From Spirogloea muscicola (taxonomy: Eukaryota > Streptophyta > Zygnematophyceae > Spirogloeales > Spirogloeaceae): a DNA stretch of 47,630 nt. The notes beneath the pieces were generated by a model that saw only the letters and a program-made list of their open reading frames with translations, searched no databases and had not been told where the DNA came from. The position numbers were made by a program, and so were the translations under genes. Within the stretch, counting starts at the first letter, position 1. Every line of letters starts with the position of its first letter. The stretch covers positions 39,707-87,336 of the forward strand of contig WELB01000105.1 of the NCBI GenBank assembly GCA_009602725.1, given 5' to 3'. This document shows, in pieces, positions 21,901 through 33,143 of the stretch.

Positions 21901-24204
21901 GCTTCTGCGACCAGGGCTCTCAGCAGCGAGGAAAGTGGACTGATGATGTGCAGATGTGCTGGCCTCCTTCTCAGAGTCTCTCCTCTGCAAGTCTTGCAGT
22001 CTTTGCTCTTCGAAGTTGTCACTCCTCTCGGCTGCTTCATGGTGTCCACCAGCTTGCTTGCCTGCTTGCTTTGGATGCTTTGACCTGGTGCCACCGTCAT
22101 GTCCACTGTCAGTAGGACCGTCAGCTGAGCTCGCCCCAACCACTCGCTTGTCAAAGTACCGAAGAGCAGCTGCAGCACTTGTGTCCAGGACTCGCTCCCT
22201 CATGTCGTGGGAGCTTGTCTCATTGTCGTCGACATTGAGAGTGGTGGACAAGCTGCCCAGCACCCCTGCCACTGGTTGCACAAGTACCATGCTGATGAGC
22301 TCGCTTACAAATTTGATAGGTGACCACCAGCCGGCTTGTTCATTGCGTGTATCGCCCTGCACTGCGTCCATCACAGCAGCCTCCTCCTCGTAAGGCGAGC
22401 TAGCACTGGAGCCAGGCTGCCCCTTCGCATCGTCCTGCTCGCTTTTGCCCTGAGCACTTTCAGCCTCACTTCTGGGCTTGCTGTCATTTTGTTCCTTGTG
22501 CTCATACTCACTGCCCCGATAGCGCAGCTGCGCCCCTCTTCTTGCCTCTGCATCACGCTTGCTTCCAAGTCCGGCAAACTGCTGTTCCCGCGCTTGCCGC
22601 CTTCTCTTTGTCCGCTTGTCCAATCCAGGCTCAGTACTGTACTTCTTGCCTGATGTCTCTGTCTGGGACGGGATGCCCAGCCACGTCCAATCCTGCCCCA
22701 TGACATTGCGACAAGCTATGGGTGTAGCTTCCAAATAGTTAAACAACAAGAACCTTTCTGAGCGTCAATCACACCTTGCTCTTTATGAGAGCACTTTAAG
22801 CTCAGTTGTTAATGTTGCCCACCCCTCCAGTATGCCCCACCACGTTCTGCCTGCCCGAACTCTTGGGCCCCTCCCCTGAGGAAGCGGAGCATGCCGTCAC
22901 CACCACACCGAATGGGAGAAGGCTCCAATACATACACTCACAACGTGCATGATGCGACCAGGGGGAATCTTCACTCACCTTCTGTTGTGCAACAAGGACT
23001 TGGGGCCTCGTGAGGACAGCGTCCACAACAAGCTGGCGCCTCTGAAGGCTCTTCAACAACCTTACCTAAGGGAAGGGGTAGCAGGAGGCAACCTGTGAGC
23101 GTGCAACTTGTCAAGTGCTTCATACAGGGCTCTGCTGCCTTCACGAGTAGGAGGGGTCAGGGTTCAGCACAATAGACAAGCAGCACGTAAAATGAGCAGC
23201 CAGCATGAGTCACTTGTCACAAGGACAGCGACCAATCACTTACTGAAGCTCGTTCTGCCTGGAACCCGACAGAGTCAGCTAACAGCCTCAACTCACACGC
23301 AAAGCTGGGCACAATCGACCAGCCTCAAGAGCAGGCCACATTTGCCCCTACCTTGGCCTCCACCTGGGGCACCTCCCCGCAGGAGAACTCTTCCTCGTGA
23401 GGCCCAACCGTCGTGTGGCCCAGCTTCACATGCCAAGGTGCCAGGCTGATGACCGGCCCCAACTCCACCTCCCTGCCCAGAGCGTCTCCAACTGAGGCTG
23501 CCACCTGCGGCAAAACCCTCTGGTCCAGATGTGCTCTCAGCCTGCCCTCCGAGTACACGATTGCGGCTCCAAGCAGCACCGCCGCTGCCAGCCAGGCCGC
23601 CTGAGGGGGAGCAGCACAGGCCCGACACCGTTCAGATAGCGCTGCCGGATTCAGCAGGGCATGCTGCTGGGTGCGCTGCACCTGTGTAGCTCTGGCAGTA
23701 CGCAGCAGGGCCCAAGCACTGCTGCCGGCGGCTGAGCTCACCTGCTTGAGGGGGATGTTCAGCTTCTGGTCCACCTCAGCCGTGCTGCTGCGCATGCTAT
23801 AGAAGCTGGGGTCGATAGCTGCTGCGCCCTCGTGGTCCAAAAGCCTGGGCCCGTTCTCGATGTCGCAGCTGGGGCCCTCCGGCACCACGGCGGGGCTATG
23901 GGCCACGCACGGGTCCCAGGACCTCGCCTCGTCAGAGCGGCCGCCGGCCATGTAGCTCCCATTCCGGTCGTCTGGAGGCTTGAGCTCGTCCTCGCGTTGT
24001 GGGTGGTGCACGCTGTCGGGGGAGAGCGGGCCCTCCGCCGCCGCCAGCACCGTCTGAGCCGGAGGGCGGGCCCGCCTGCGGGGCTGCCGTGGCCGAAGGC
24101 CCTGCGGCGGCAGCCTGAAGAGCAGCTGGCCGCGCAAGGGGCGCTCGCGGCCACCGGGAAGCGCGCGCAGGGANCGCCGCCGCCGCAGCCGCCGCCGCCG
24201 CCAT
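12946..24204 (-). CDS. TIC236: TIC236-like chloroplast inner envelope translocon protein (TamB/DUF490 family)
   Basis: About 24 exons encode roughly 2,350 residues. The order matches plant TIC236 from end to end. The N-terminal part has a transit-like region, a membrane helix (AWLAAAVLLGAAIVYSEG) and EEEFSCGEVPQVEAK. Then come VLVAQQK, DWTWLGIPSQ, a long disordered insert (exon 22692-21146), GTLMLVAYGD, LEIPLDWYKGRASG and VADIYGARITPVGGG. The C-terminal TamB-like part has GEDWEWGMYQ, TATLHADGTLMG, RGILHMEGDVQG, DGGMSLLTSVSPG, PELRMVYPLILNFAV, LTFENGDVNLVATQ, RARSWQDNLVMTS and the terminus FEYSASSQN. In plants this protein is anchored in the inner envelope, spans the intermembrane space and links the TIC and TOC channels for preprotein import. 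The start at 24204 assumes that the N at 24174 is a spurious extra base. Without it, the Met-polyAla start joins the conserved frame; with it, the frames do not meet. The call is very firm; some splice phases are approximate. Confidence 0.93.
14291..14350 (-). repeat. Short fragment of the dispersed retroelement-tail repeat inside a TIC236 intron
   Basis: The minus strand reads GATTGGCCTCCCTTTCAATT followed by GCGCACCGCGCGCCTTC. This corresponds to parts of 24750-24805 (+) and about 46045-46100 (-). It falls between the exon ending LILNFA and the exon beginning VSGELELSG, so it is intronic. It is a small insertion relic of the same repeat family that fills the gene-flanking clusters. Confidence 0.65.
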
Positions 24205-24300
24205 GGGGCAGGGCCGGGCGCTCCGCGGTCATGGGGCGCCGAGGCCCCGGCGAGCTGCGACGGTCAGCTGCGCCACTGTCAGCGTCGCGGGCTGCTGCGC

Positions 24301-25080
24301 TTTGTTGGTCTTCGTACTTCCCCTGGCCCCTTCGCGTCCTTTGTTCATTCTTTTCTGGGCTGGCTTTTTCCAGCCCCTATCCTCAATGGGCGAGCCCTTC
24401 TCTCTTTCTGTTGTGCTTTTTTCTCTCAGTGCGTCCTCTGGCCCCTTGCTGCCGTCTTCGCACTTGGGACCTTGCTTTCTGCGCCATCCGGCCCCTTCAG
24501 ACCTCGTCCACTCCTTTGGGCTGGCCTCTCACGGCCTTCTTCTTTCTTCCAAAGCCAAAGGAGCAAGCGCGGCCAGATTAACTGGTGGCTGGGAGAGGCC
24601 AGCCACCTTCTTTCTTCTCTCACGGCCACCAGTCCACTTGGCCGCGCTTTCTTCATGTCACCCTGTTACCGTAGGCACCTTAGCATAGGGCTCCGTTTTA
24701 TGTAGCCTTCTTTATTTGGCACTTGAATCTGCCTGAACAATGTATTTGGCTTGAAGTGGCCGCGCTTTCATTTCATGCGCACCGCGCGCCTTCTCTCTTG
24801 ACCTTGGCGCTCTTTCTTGCACTAGTTTTGCCTGAACATTGTACTGGCTTGATTTGGCCTCCGTTCCTATTTTCCACTCCTTCTCGGGCTGGCCTCTTAC
24901 AGCCATCACCTTACTTTGGAGGAGCTGATTGCTTTGGTCTATGTGGGCTTGCTTTCACAGCGCGCACTTCTCTTTCACAGCCCCTGCCTTCCCTTTGGAA
25001 GAGCTGCAACTTTCTTTGCTTTTCAGAAATGAGGTGGCTCTCCCAAAGCGGGCAAGGGCTGTGAACAGCCAGCCTCGTTT
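24301..25080 (+). repeat. Retroelement tail cluster next to the TIC236 5' end
   Basis: The repeat starts about 97 bases beyond the TIC236 start codon, in divergent orientation. A perfect module (GGGCTGG-CTTTTT-CCAGCCC) lies at 24357-24376, with degenerate modules near 24518-24535 and 24883-24905. From 24660 a second tail type appears, containing GCCTGAACAATGTATTTGGC and GCGCACCGCGCGCC. That type is shared with 46020-46170 (minus) and is partly duplicated at 24829. A minus-oriented module at about 25040-25075 makes a foldback. Inverted AAGCGCGGCCAGATT/GGCCGCGCTT strings lie near 24566 and 24645. There is no gene. Confidence 0.75.
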
Positions 25081-25154
25081 TTGGACAAGGTAACAAACAC
25101 GAGTAACCCTCTGAGACAAGGAAAGTCATGGAGGTCATCCGAGGTCTCCTTCTT

Positions 25155-25285
25155 AGCTCCAGCATTGCCAGGCTTTTGCAGCACATTTGCGCGCAGGCCG
25201 CAATGTGCTTCTGCTGCTGATTTTGCCGCGGAGAATATTTTCCGGCTGCAAGCTACTCTGAGTTGCGGCGCTGACTAGGGGTACC
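25155..25285 (+). pseudogene. Retroelement ORF-end scrap (copy A9)
   Basis: Degenerate plus-strand remains are visible: CATTTGCGCGCAGGCCGC corresponds to HLRAGR, and TTTTCCGGCTGCAAGCTACT corresponds to FPAASYSEL, ending near LTRG. This matches the last 40 or so codons of the type-A ORF with frameshifts. It is short, so the assignment rests on similarity to copies A2 and A3. Confidence 0.55.
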
Positions 25286-26044
25286 CATTCGTGGCACCCA
25301 CTTGCGTACTTGTGCGTGATTTAGCGCTTTCTGACCCCTTGGGACCTTGTCCGTTACTTAGCGGGCTGGAATGTCACAACCGTCGCCCCCTTTTGGGAGA
25401 CCTTTGCTCTCCCTCAAAATCCTGAAACCTAATTCCTTGGGACCTTGTTCTCTTTTTTCTGGGGTGGCCTTTCAGAGGAAGAAGTGGCTCTCCCAATGGG
25501 GGCAATGGCTGTGAGAAGCCAGCCCGAAAAGAATTGACAAGGTTCGAAGGGGCCAAACTACGAGCCTTTCACAGCTATCGGCGCGCTGTGGGCCTTTCAC
25601 AGCCATCGGCGCGCTGTGCGCTTGGATCAAGAAATAAGGCCAAGCGGAGCCAATACATCTCTGCGCAAAGCGTGGCAGTACACACCCCACTCTTGTGGTT
25701 TGCGTACTTGAGCCTGAGCCTAAAGTTCCTAGAACCTATACCCGAGCATTGATGTGAGGGGCCAAGCAAGCAGGGCAACAGGCTGAAGCGGACTTGTGTA
25801 CCCACGAGGAAGCACATACAAAGCAGACAGGCTAATTACACAGCTGCACAAAGGGTGCTGATTTACTCCCCATAGTCAGCAAGCAAGATCCAAAGGAATC
25901 AGAGGATCCAGAATGAGATTCTTCTCAATGGTGGGCACATGGCAGTGATAGGCCAGCCCAACGAAGAAGTGAGCTCTTTAGGGCTGTGACACAGCCCGAA
26001 AAGAATTGACAAGGTCGGAAGGGGCCTTAGCGCTTTTGCAAAGC
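25286..26044. repeat. Mixed-orientation hairpin-module tails
   Basis: A plus module lies near 25363. At 25430-25550 a plus half-module runs directly into a complete minus module (25507-25525), a foldback. Bases 25564-25591 and 25592-25619 are a near-exact 28-bp tandem pair (GCCTTTCACAGC… CGCGCTGTG). Minus modules stand at 25941-25959 and 25981-25997; the latter is a perfect 8-bp stem, GGGCTGTG-A-CACAGCCC. The last two form the tail of copy A3, which ends at about 26050. Bases 25670-25910 show nothing recognisable beyond a scrap of the TATTGGCT tail motif. Confidence 0.7.
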
Positions 26045-26250
26045 TTGCCCGGCAGGATAATCACTCAGTAACCTCTAGTGAGGAGCCGCATAATCAGAAA
26101 GACAAGCAGCCGGAAAGCAATGCCCCTGACGAAAGCCAACGGCTGCAGCTAGAGCACGGCCGGCACGCAGATGCAAGGCGTGGGCCATGGAGTGAGAAAT
26201 CGCTGGAACAAAGAAACGCAGAAACATAGTAGCGAAAGAAAGGAGTGGAA
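26045..26250 (-). pseudogene. Retroelement ORF end (copy A3)
   Basis: The minus strand reads AISHSMAHALHLRAGRALAA, then VGFRQGHCFPAACLSD and a damaged terminus before GAGGTTACTGAGTG. That is the type-A ORF end and stop context. It is 5'-truncated at about 26250 and its tail continues to about 25910. Confidence 0.75.
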
Positions 26251-26275
26251 GAGGTCCGAACGGGCTGGGGGAGTC

Positions 26276-26312
26276 GGAATGTGTATGCGCACTCTGCGCG
26301 CATACACATTCC
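26276..26312. repeat. Perfect foldback, 15-bp stem with 7-nt loop
   Basis: GGAATGTGTATGCGC and GCGCATACACATTCC are exact complements around ACTCTGC. A further GCTGGG/CCCAGC pair extends the stem after a small bulge. It marks the junction between the 5' end of copy A3 and the tail of copy A4, both on the minus strand. Confidence 0.9.
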
Positions 26313-26319
26313 CCCAGCA

Positions 26320-26680
26320 CTCTGCTCAGTCACCCCAAGTCAGCAGGTCAAAGCAGAAGGAAGTGGCACTCCCAATGGGGGCAAGGGCTGTGAAAAGCCA
26401 GCCCGAAAAGAATTGTCAAAAGGTTCGAAGGGGCCAAATAACGGAGGGGCCTAAAAAGAGCGCTAAGCAGCTACGAAGGGGCCTGAAGAACGAAGGGCTC
26501 GCCCATTAAGGATAGGGGCTGGAAAAGCCAGCCCAAAAAAGAATGAACGTAGTACGAGAAGGGGGCCAGAAGAAGCGCTGAGATAAATAAGCACAACAAG
26601 AAACAAAGCAGCTACGTATCACTCAGTAACCCCTGCTAAGCAGCCTCTCAGGTCAGGAAGGGACTGACGGAGGATGGCAG
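26320..26680 (-). repeat. Type-A retroelement ORF-end scrap and full tail (copy A4)
   Basis: On the minus strand a scrap of about 20 codons (CTGCTTAGCAGGGGTTAC, then TGA) at 26680-26625 is followed by the longest clean tail in the window. It has a perfect module at 26516-26534 (GGGCTGG…CCAGCCC), the linker AATGGGCGAGCCC, GGCCCCTTCGAACC, and a second module at 26385-26404 followed by CCCCCATTGGGAGTGCC. This shows the order of the two module types within one tail. Confidence 0.78.
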
Positions 26681-27823
26681 CAGCGGGCCGCCGCAGGCGT
26701 GCTGGTGGGGAAGCGCGTCGGCGGCGGGATGGTGAGGTGGCTTGGCGTGTCGCGACTGAGAGAAGAAAAGCGCGGCCAGATTGACTGGTGACAGAGAGAG
26801 CGCCGACGGCGGGTGTGGCGCGCCGGCGCCGGCGAGACGGGGCGCGAAGCTTTGGCCCAGGCGCCGGCGGCCGGTGGCTGGGAGACACGCCGGCCGACGA
26901 GGGGGAGTGGGGGACAACAAGTGAAACTGCTCGTCCAATGTAAGGCATGGCTGTGAGAACCCAGCCCAAAGGAAAGTACAAAGTCTGAACGGGCCGGAAG
27001 GCGCAAAAAGCATGACACTACTACTCTCCATGACAGAAGGGTGGGGGGGAAGCCCCGGCACGGCATTGAGGGAGGCCCCCTCCGCCGGCGAGCAAGGCGA
27101 CAAGGGCAAGGAGCCACGAGGGGGCCCCACGCGGGGCTGCCCAGGCGGCTGCCGGGGGTTCACAAGAGGGCCCGGGCTGGACAAGCCACTCGGCCGTTTC
27201 CGGCGGCACGTGCCCTTCCACTCTTCGCCCCTTCGCACCTCGGCCCTTCGGGCTGGTTTTTCCTTCTTTTCACAGCTCTCGCACCCTCACACTCCTTTTT
27301 GGGTTCACTCTTTTTTTGGGCTGGCCAACTACAGCCATCGCCCTCTACTGGAAGAGTCTCTCTTCTTCATCGAGCCCGGGGTTTTATAAGCCCAAAGCGC
27401 TGTAGGCTGTTGCATAGCTTTTGCTTTAGCTGTCGGCCCTTTGGACCTTGTTCAATCTTTCCGGTCTGGCCATTCACCGCCTCCGATCTGCACTTTGGAT
27501 GAGCTTACTCTTTCGTCTGGCCTCTCGCAGCCGTTGCCTCACATTGGCTGACCTGTCTGTGCGCTTGCTCTTTCTGTTCCTTTTGGACGAGCCGCTTTCC
27601 TCGGAAGAGCTTCCTTTTTCTGAGAAACGAAGCAGCTCTTCCCAAGGGGGCGAGGGCTGCCAAGGGCCAGCACACACAGGAAGGACGAGGTCCAGAAGAG
27701 GCAGGAAGCCGAGGTACTCCATCTCGTCAAAAAGCGGCTGCTGATAATAAAAGAGCGGCTGTGAAAGCCAGCCAGATGCATACAGGTGTTCATGACGGAG
27801 CCACAGGCTAGACAGCCAGGGCG
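26681..27823. repeat. GC-rich unassigned DNA and degenerate tail modules
   Basis: Bases 26681-26910 and 27000-27230 are GC-rich, with no gene that I can support. The string AAGCGCGGCCAGATTGACTG near 26770 is shared with 24566. Degenerate modules occur near 26945 (-), 27253 (+), 27310 (+), 27470 (+), 27645 (-) and 27760 (-). At about 27602-27650, GGAAGAGCT…AGCTCTTCC forms a tail-to-tail foldback. Open frames here are repeat-derived. Confidence 0.6.
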
Positions 27824-27945
27824 CTCTTAGTAACCCCGTGTCAGCAGTAGGATGTCAGATGAGCTGAGGGGAGGAAGAGCAACCCCGCTGCGCAAGCCAG
27901 AGGCTGCTGCAAGGGCACGACCAGCGCGTCGGAGGGGTCGACGAT
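27824..27945 (-). pseudogene. Retroelement ORF end (copy A5)
   Basis: The minus strand reads RAGRALAAASGLRSGVALPP and then SSSDILLLTRGY, stopping close to 27827. It is the type-A ORF terminus, cut off upstream of RRAGR. Its tail runs on toward 27640 as degenerate modules. Confidence 0.75.
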
Positions 27946-28084
27946 GCTCTGGGAGTGGAAGATGAGAGCAGGGTGCTTGTTGCGGCAAACCGTCCCTCCG
28001 TGTCGACAGGTCGCCTGTGGTCAGGGACAGCGGTGCTTTCGACGACGAGCTCTCACACAGTCGCCTTCTTCTCGAAAGAGAACC

Positions 28085-28235
28085 AGTTCTTGCAGTGTGA
28101 CGCAATGGCTGTGAGAGGCCAGCCCAAGAACGTGTACAAGGTTGGAAGGGCCGGTCAGTCAATGGCGCCAGGGAAGCAAGTGGCTTTCCCCAAAAGGGGG
28201 CGAGGGCTGGAACAGCCAGCCCGACCAGAGCTGAC
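28085..28235 (-). repeat. Two hairpin modules upstream of the bZIP gene
   Basis: On the minus strand, one module near 28105-28123 (GGGCTGGCCTCTCACAGCC) and one near 28203-28222 (GGGCTGGCTGTTCCAGCCC) each carry the usual CCTTCCAACCTTGT-like or CCCCCTTTTGGGGAAAGCC flanks. They are part of a type-A tail. Confidence 0.7.
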
Positions 28236-28543
28236 AGGGAAGAGGCCGGCCGAGAAAGCGGTTGCGCACCGCACGGGCGCCGTCGCGCGGACGAGAGAGG
28301 AGGGACAACGTCGAGCACCGCCAGGCGAGCTCGCGGCGGCGCGGCGCAGGCGCCAAAGGAGAAAGGACGGTCGGGGGGGGGCCCGCCGCCGCCAGCGGGG
28401 AAAGGGGCTGTGCGGCGGCGTGGGGCCCGCCAGGAGAAAGCAGCGGGGGCGCCGCGGTTGGTGGGCGCGCTGGCCGGCCTTGGGCGCCCGGGGCCCCCCC
28501 ACCGCTAGGGCGCAACCCCCCCCCCGCTCGGCTCGAAACCCTC
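28236..28543. other. GC-rich stretch before the assembly gap
   Basis: This is very GC-rich sequence with no recognisable protein similarity on either strand. Given its position it may hold the 5' untranslated region or first exon of the bZIP gene, but I cannot support a start codon. Long open frames across it run into the gap and are not meaningful. Confidence 0.5.
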
Positions 28544-28981
28544 NNNNNNNNNNNNNNNNNNNNNNNNNNNNNNNNNNNNNNNNNNNNNNNNNNNNNNNNN
28601 NNNNNNNNNNNNNNNNNNNNNNNNNNNNNNNNNNNNNNNNNNNNNNNNNNNNNNNNNNNNNNNNNNNNNNNNNNNNNNNNNNNNNNNNNNNNNNNNNNNN
28701 NNNNNNNNNNNNNNNNNNNNNNNNNNNNNNNNNNNNNNNNNNNNNNNNNNNNNNNNNNNNNNNNNNNNNNNNNNNNNNNNNNNNNNNNNNNNNNNNNNNN
28801 NNNNNNNNNNNNNNNNNNNNNNNNNNNNNNNNNNNNNNNNNNNNNNNNNNNNNNNNNNNNNNNNNNNNNNNNNNNNNNNNNNNNNNNNNNNNNNNNNNNN
28901 NNNNNNNNNNNNNNNNNNNNNNNNNNNNNNNNNNNNNNNNNNNNNNNNNNNNNNNNNNNNNNNNNNNNNNNNNNNNNNNNN
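28544..28981. other. Assembly gap (438 N)
   Basis: This is a run of undetermined bases within GC-rich sequence. It hides the 5' end of the bZIP gene. Confidence 0.99.
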
Positions 28982-31052
<2,071 letters not shown>

Positions 31053-33143
31053 TTCCAGTGGCAGCAAGCTCTCGCATGCATGCTGCGTGCGTGCTGGAGG
31101 AGGCCATGCTGGGTCTTCAAAGGCTGGAAGCAACCCCCCCACCCTGGCCCTTCTCCATCTGGTCCAGGCGCAGCAGGAAGGGGCCCCGTAAGGCAGGGCC
31201 CCGTGTGCCTTATTGGCCAGCAACCGGCCGATCATGAACGCCTGATCTGCGCTGGACGTGTTCTTCCTTTTCTTCTGGAGAGGGATCGATGCTGGATTGC
31301 GTCTACGACACCCTCGCATGTACAGCTGGCTCCCATCCTGAGCCGCGATGCAACTCAGCACCGAGACATACACAGCAGGGCTGGGTTCCTCGTCAGAAAC
31401 ACCTTGTCCTTGCACACGCCCACATGCTCAACAGCAACCCCCCAGCCCCCCCCTCTCAAACTCTTAGTGCTGCGTTGGCCCACTTCCTCTGCAAAGAGAG
31501 TTTGTGGAAGCAATGCCCGGTCTGCTCAGCAGAGGGTGCCACTAGCAAGCAGAGTGGCAGCAGCCAAGTAGGTCCATATGTCGTTGAGACGACCTTGGAA
31601 GCTCTTGCACAGGCACTGCTCACATTCATCCCCACCCGTAGGACATGCATGCCTGCTCTTCCACTTATGCTAGTGGGGGTTAGGCAGCGCCATGCCAGGA
31701 CCCGTGTCAATGACCATTGTGTCCAACATTTCCATTGTGACCCTGGATTCTTGCTCATCTCTGGTCTGTCTGGTCAGAACTCCCTTGCATTTGTCTCCCA
31801 CTTCTTGTCGTCATGCTACTGGGAAGCATCACAGCACTGATTTGAGAATGGGTGCCAATAGTGTACCTCATGAAGCTCCTCATGAGACATGTTAGAGTGG
31901 CATTTGCGGATATAGGTGTAAGAGAGCTACTCAGGACAGCAGCATCTGGATGTGCTGTCGTGCATCCAGATACGAAGATGAAGGGCAATGACCAGTATGC
32001 TCAGTGGCGCTATGTGGAGAGGAAGTCGAGAATTTGGTAGCCCTTCATGCTTGGCTTCAAATGCAACACCATGGACGTGCCAGCTCATCGCCCTCTGGCG
32101 AGCACTGGTGGTTGTTCATGGCTTGGCACACTATGGCTCGATGGTCCAGGTGCAGCCTGCATGTAGGCCCGGTGTTCATGTCCTTCATGCCAGCTCATAA
32201 GTCAGGTCCAAATGCGGTAGTCTTTAATGGCCGGGCCTGCTGTGGTGACAGCCTGAGCTTTCTGCAAAGTATGCCAACTTGCAGATCTGCTTGACGTGCA
32301 ACATACTTCTACTACATGACTTCACAAATCATGAGCACCCCATTCTCGACATTGATAGGCTTGCCTCGTGCTGGTATACGCAGTCAAGGAGAGGCTAGTA
32401 CACCTGGTCAATCCCTAACCCACTACTCATCTCCGTCTCACTGCTGCTGTCTATAGCAGAGCCAATTGTACTTTGACCAGCTAAGCTGCTCCCATAAGAA
32501 GCCTGCTCTGTGATTGTGATGGCGCCAACAGAGCCTGCATGCTACTTGAATGCTCCAGTTGTGCTGTTGCAGGATTGAGTCGTCATGGCTTGGTGTCGAC
32601 GCAAAAAGCAGAGTTGTCACATGGGTAAGGACATGAAGCCAAGGCACAGCTACAGAACATAGGAGAACCCCACGTGCAGCGAGCTCAGTAGCGGCAGTGC
32701 TTAAAATATGACTCACAAGCTGCCAATGTCTACTTAGGGTGCGGCTTACAAGCTGAAGCACACAGTAGCCCTCGAACTAATCTCAACATCTTGAGGAGTT
32801 CTCCATCATTGCTGTCTTTGACTGTGACGACCAGATGCAAGAGGAGCTCAGGAGCTCAGATACTCAGACTGATCAGCAGCAGCAAATCTTCCATTCGGCT
32901 CCTTGCGTGTCACCACATGGGGTCAACAATCGTCTAATCAAAATTGGTAACTAGTGTGACCATTGTTGCATAAGCACAAACACCAGTAGCCAAGCATGTT
33001 GTATACAGCTTGTGAGCAATGCACACTTCTCATTGTAACACGACTCTGTGCACAAACCAAGTCAATAAATGGTGGAGGGGGGGAAGCAGGCTCGGCAGCT
33101 TGTCACAGGCGCAGTCCTACAGGATGAGGGTGGGAAGAATGTC
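31053..33143. other. Convergent intergenic region, no gene seen
   Basis: This is the 3' flank shared by the bZIP (+) and CHLH (-) genes. Open frames up to 183 codons (31289-31840, +) lack any recognisable motif and have no coding-like composition, so I do not call them. A 9-bp perfect inverted repeat (ATCTGGATG/CATCCAGAT) lies at 31944-31971. No retroelement tail modules are visible. Confidence 0.6.

Noticed and set aside
24301-28235. Possible CRISPR-like or satellite array of repeated GGCTGG units
   Set aside because: Spacing and orientation are irregular, there are no unique equal-length spacers, and the units follow retroelement ORF ends in a eukaryotic genome.
31289-31840. Plus-strand 183-codon open frame downstream of the bZIP
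   Set aside because: There is no motif, no family resemblance and no splice context. It is probably 3' UTR or intergenic.
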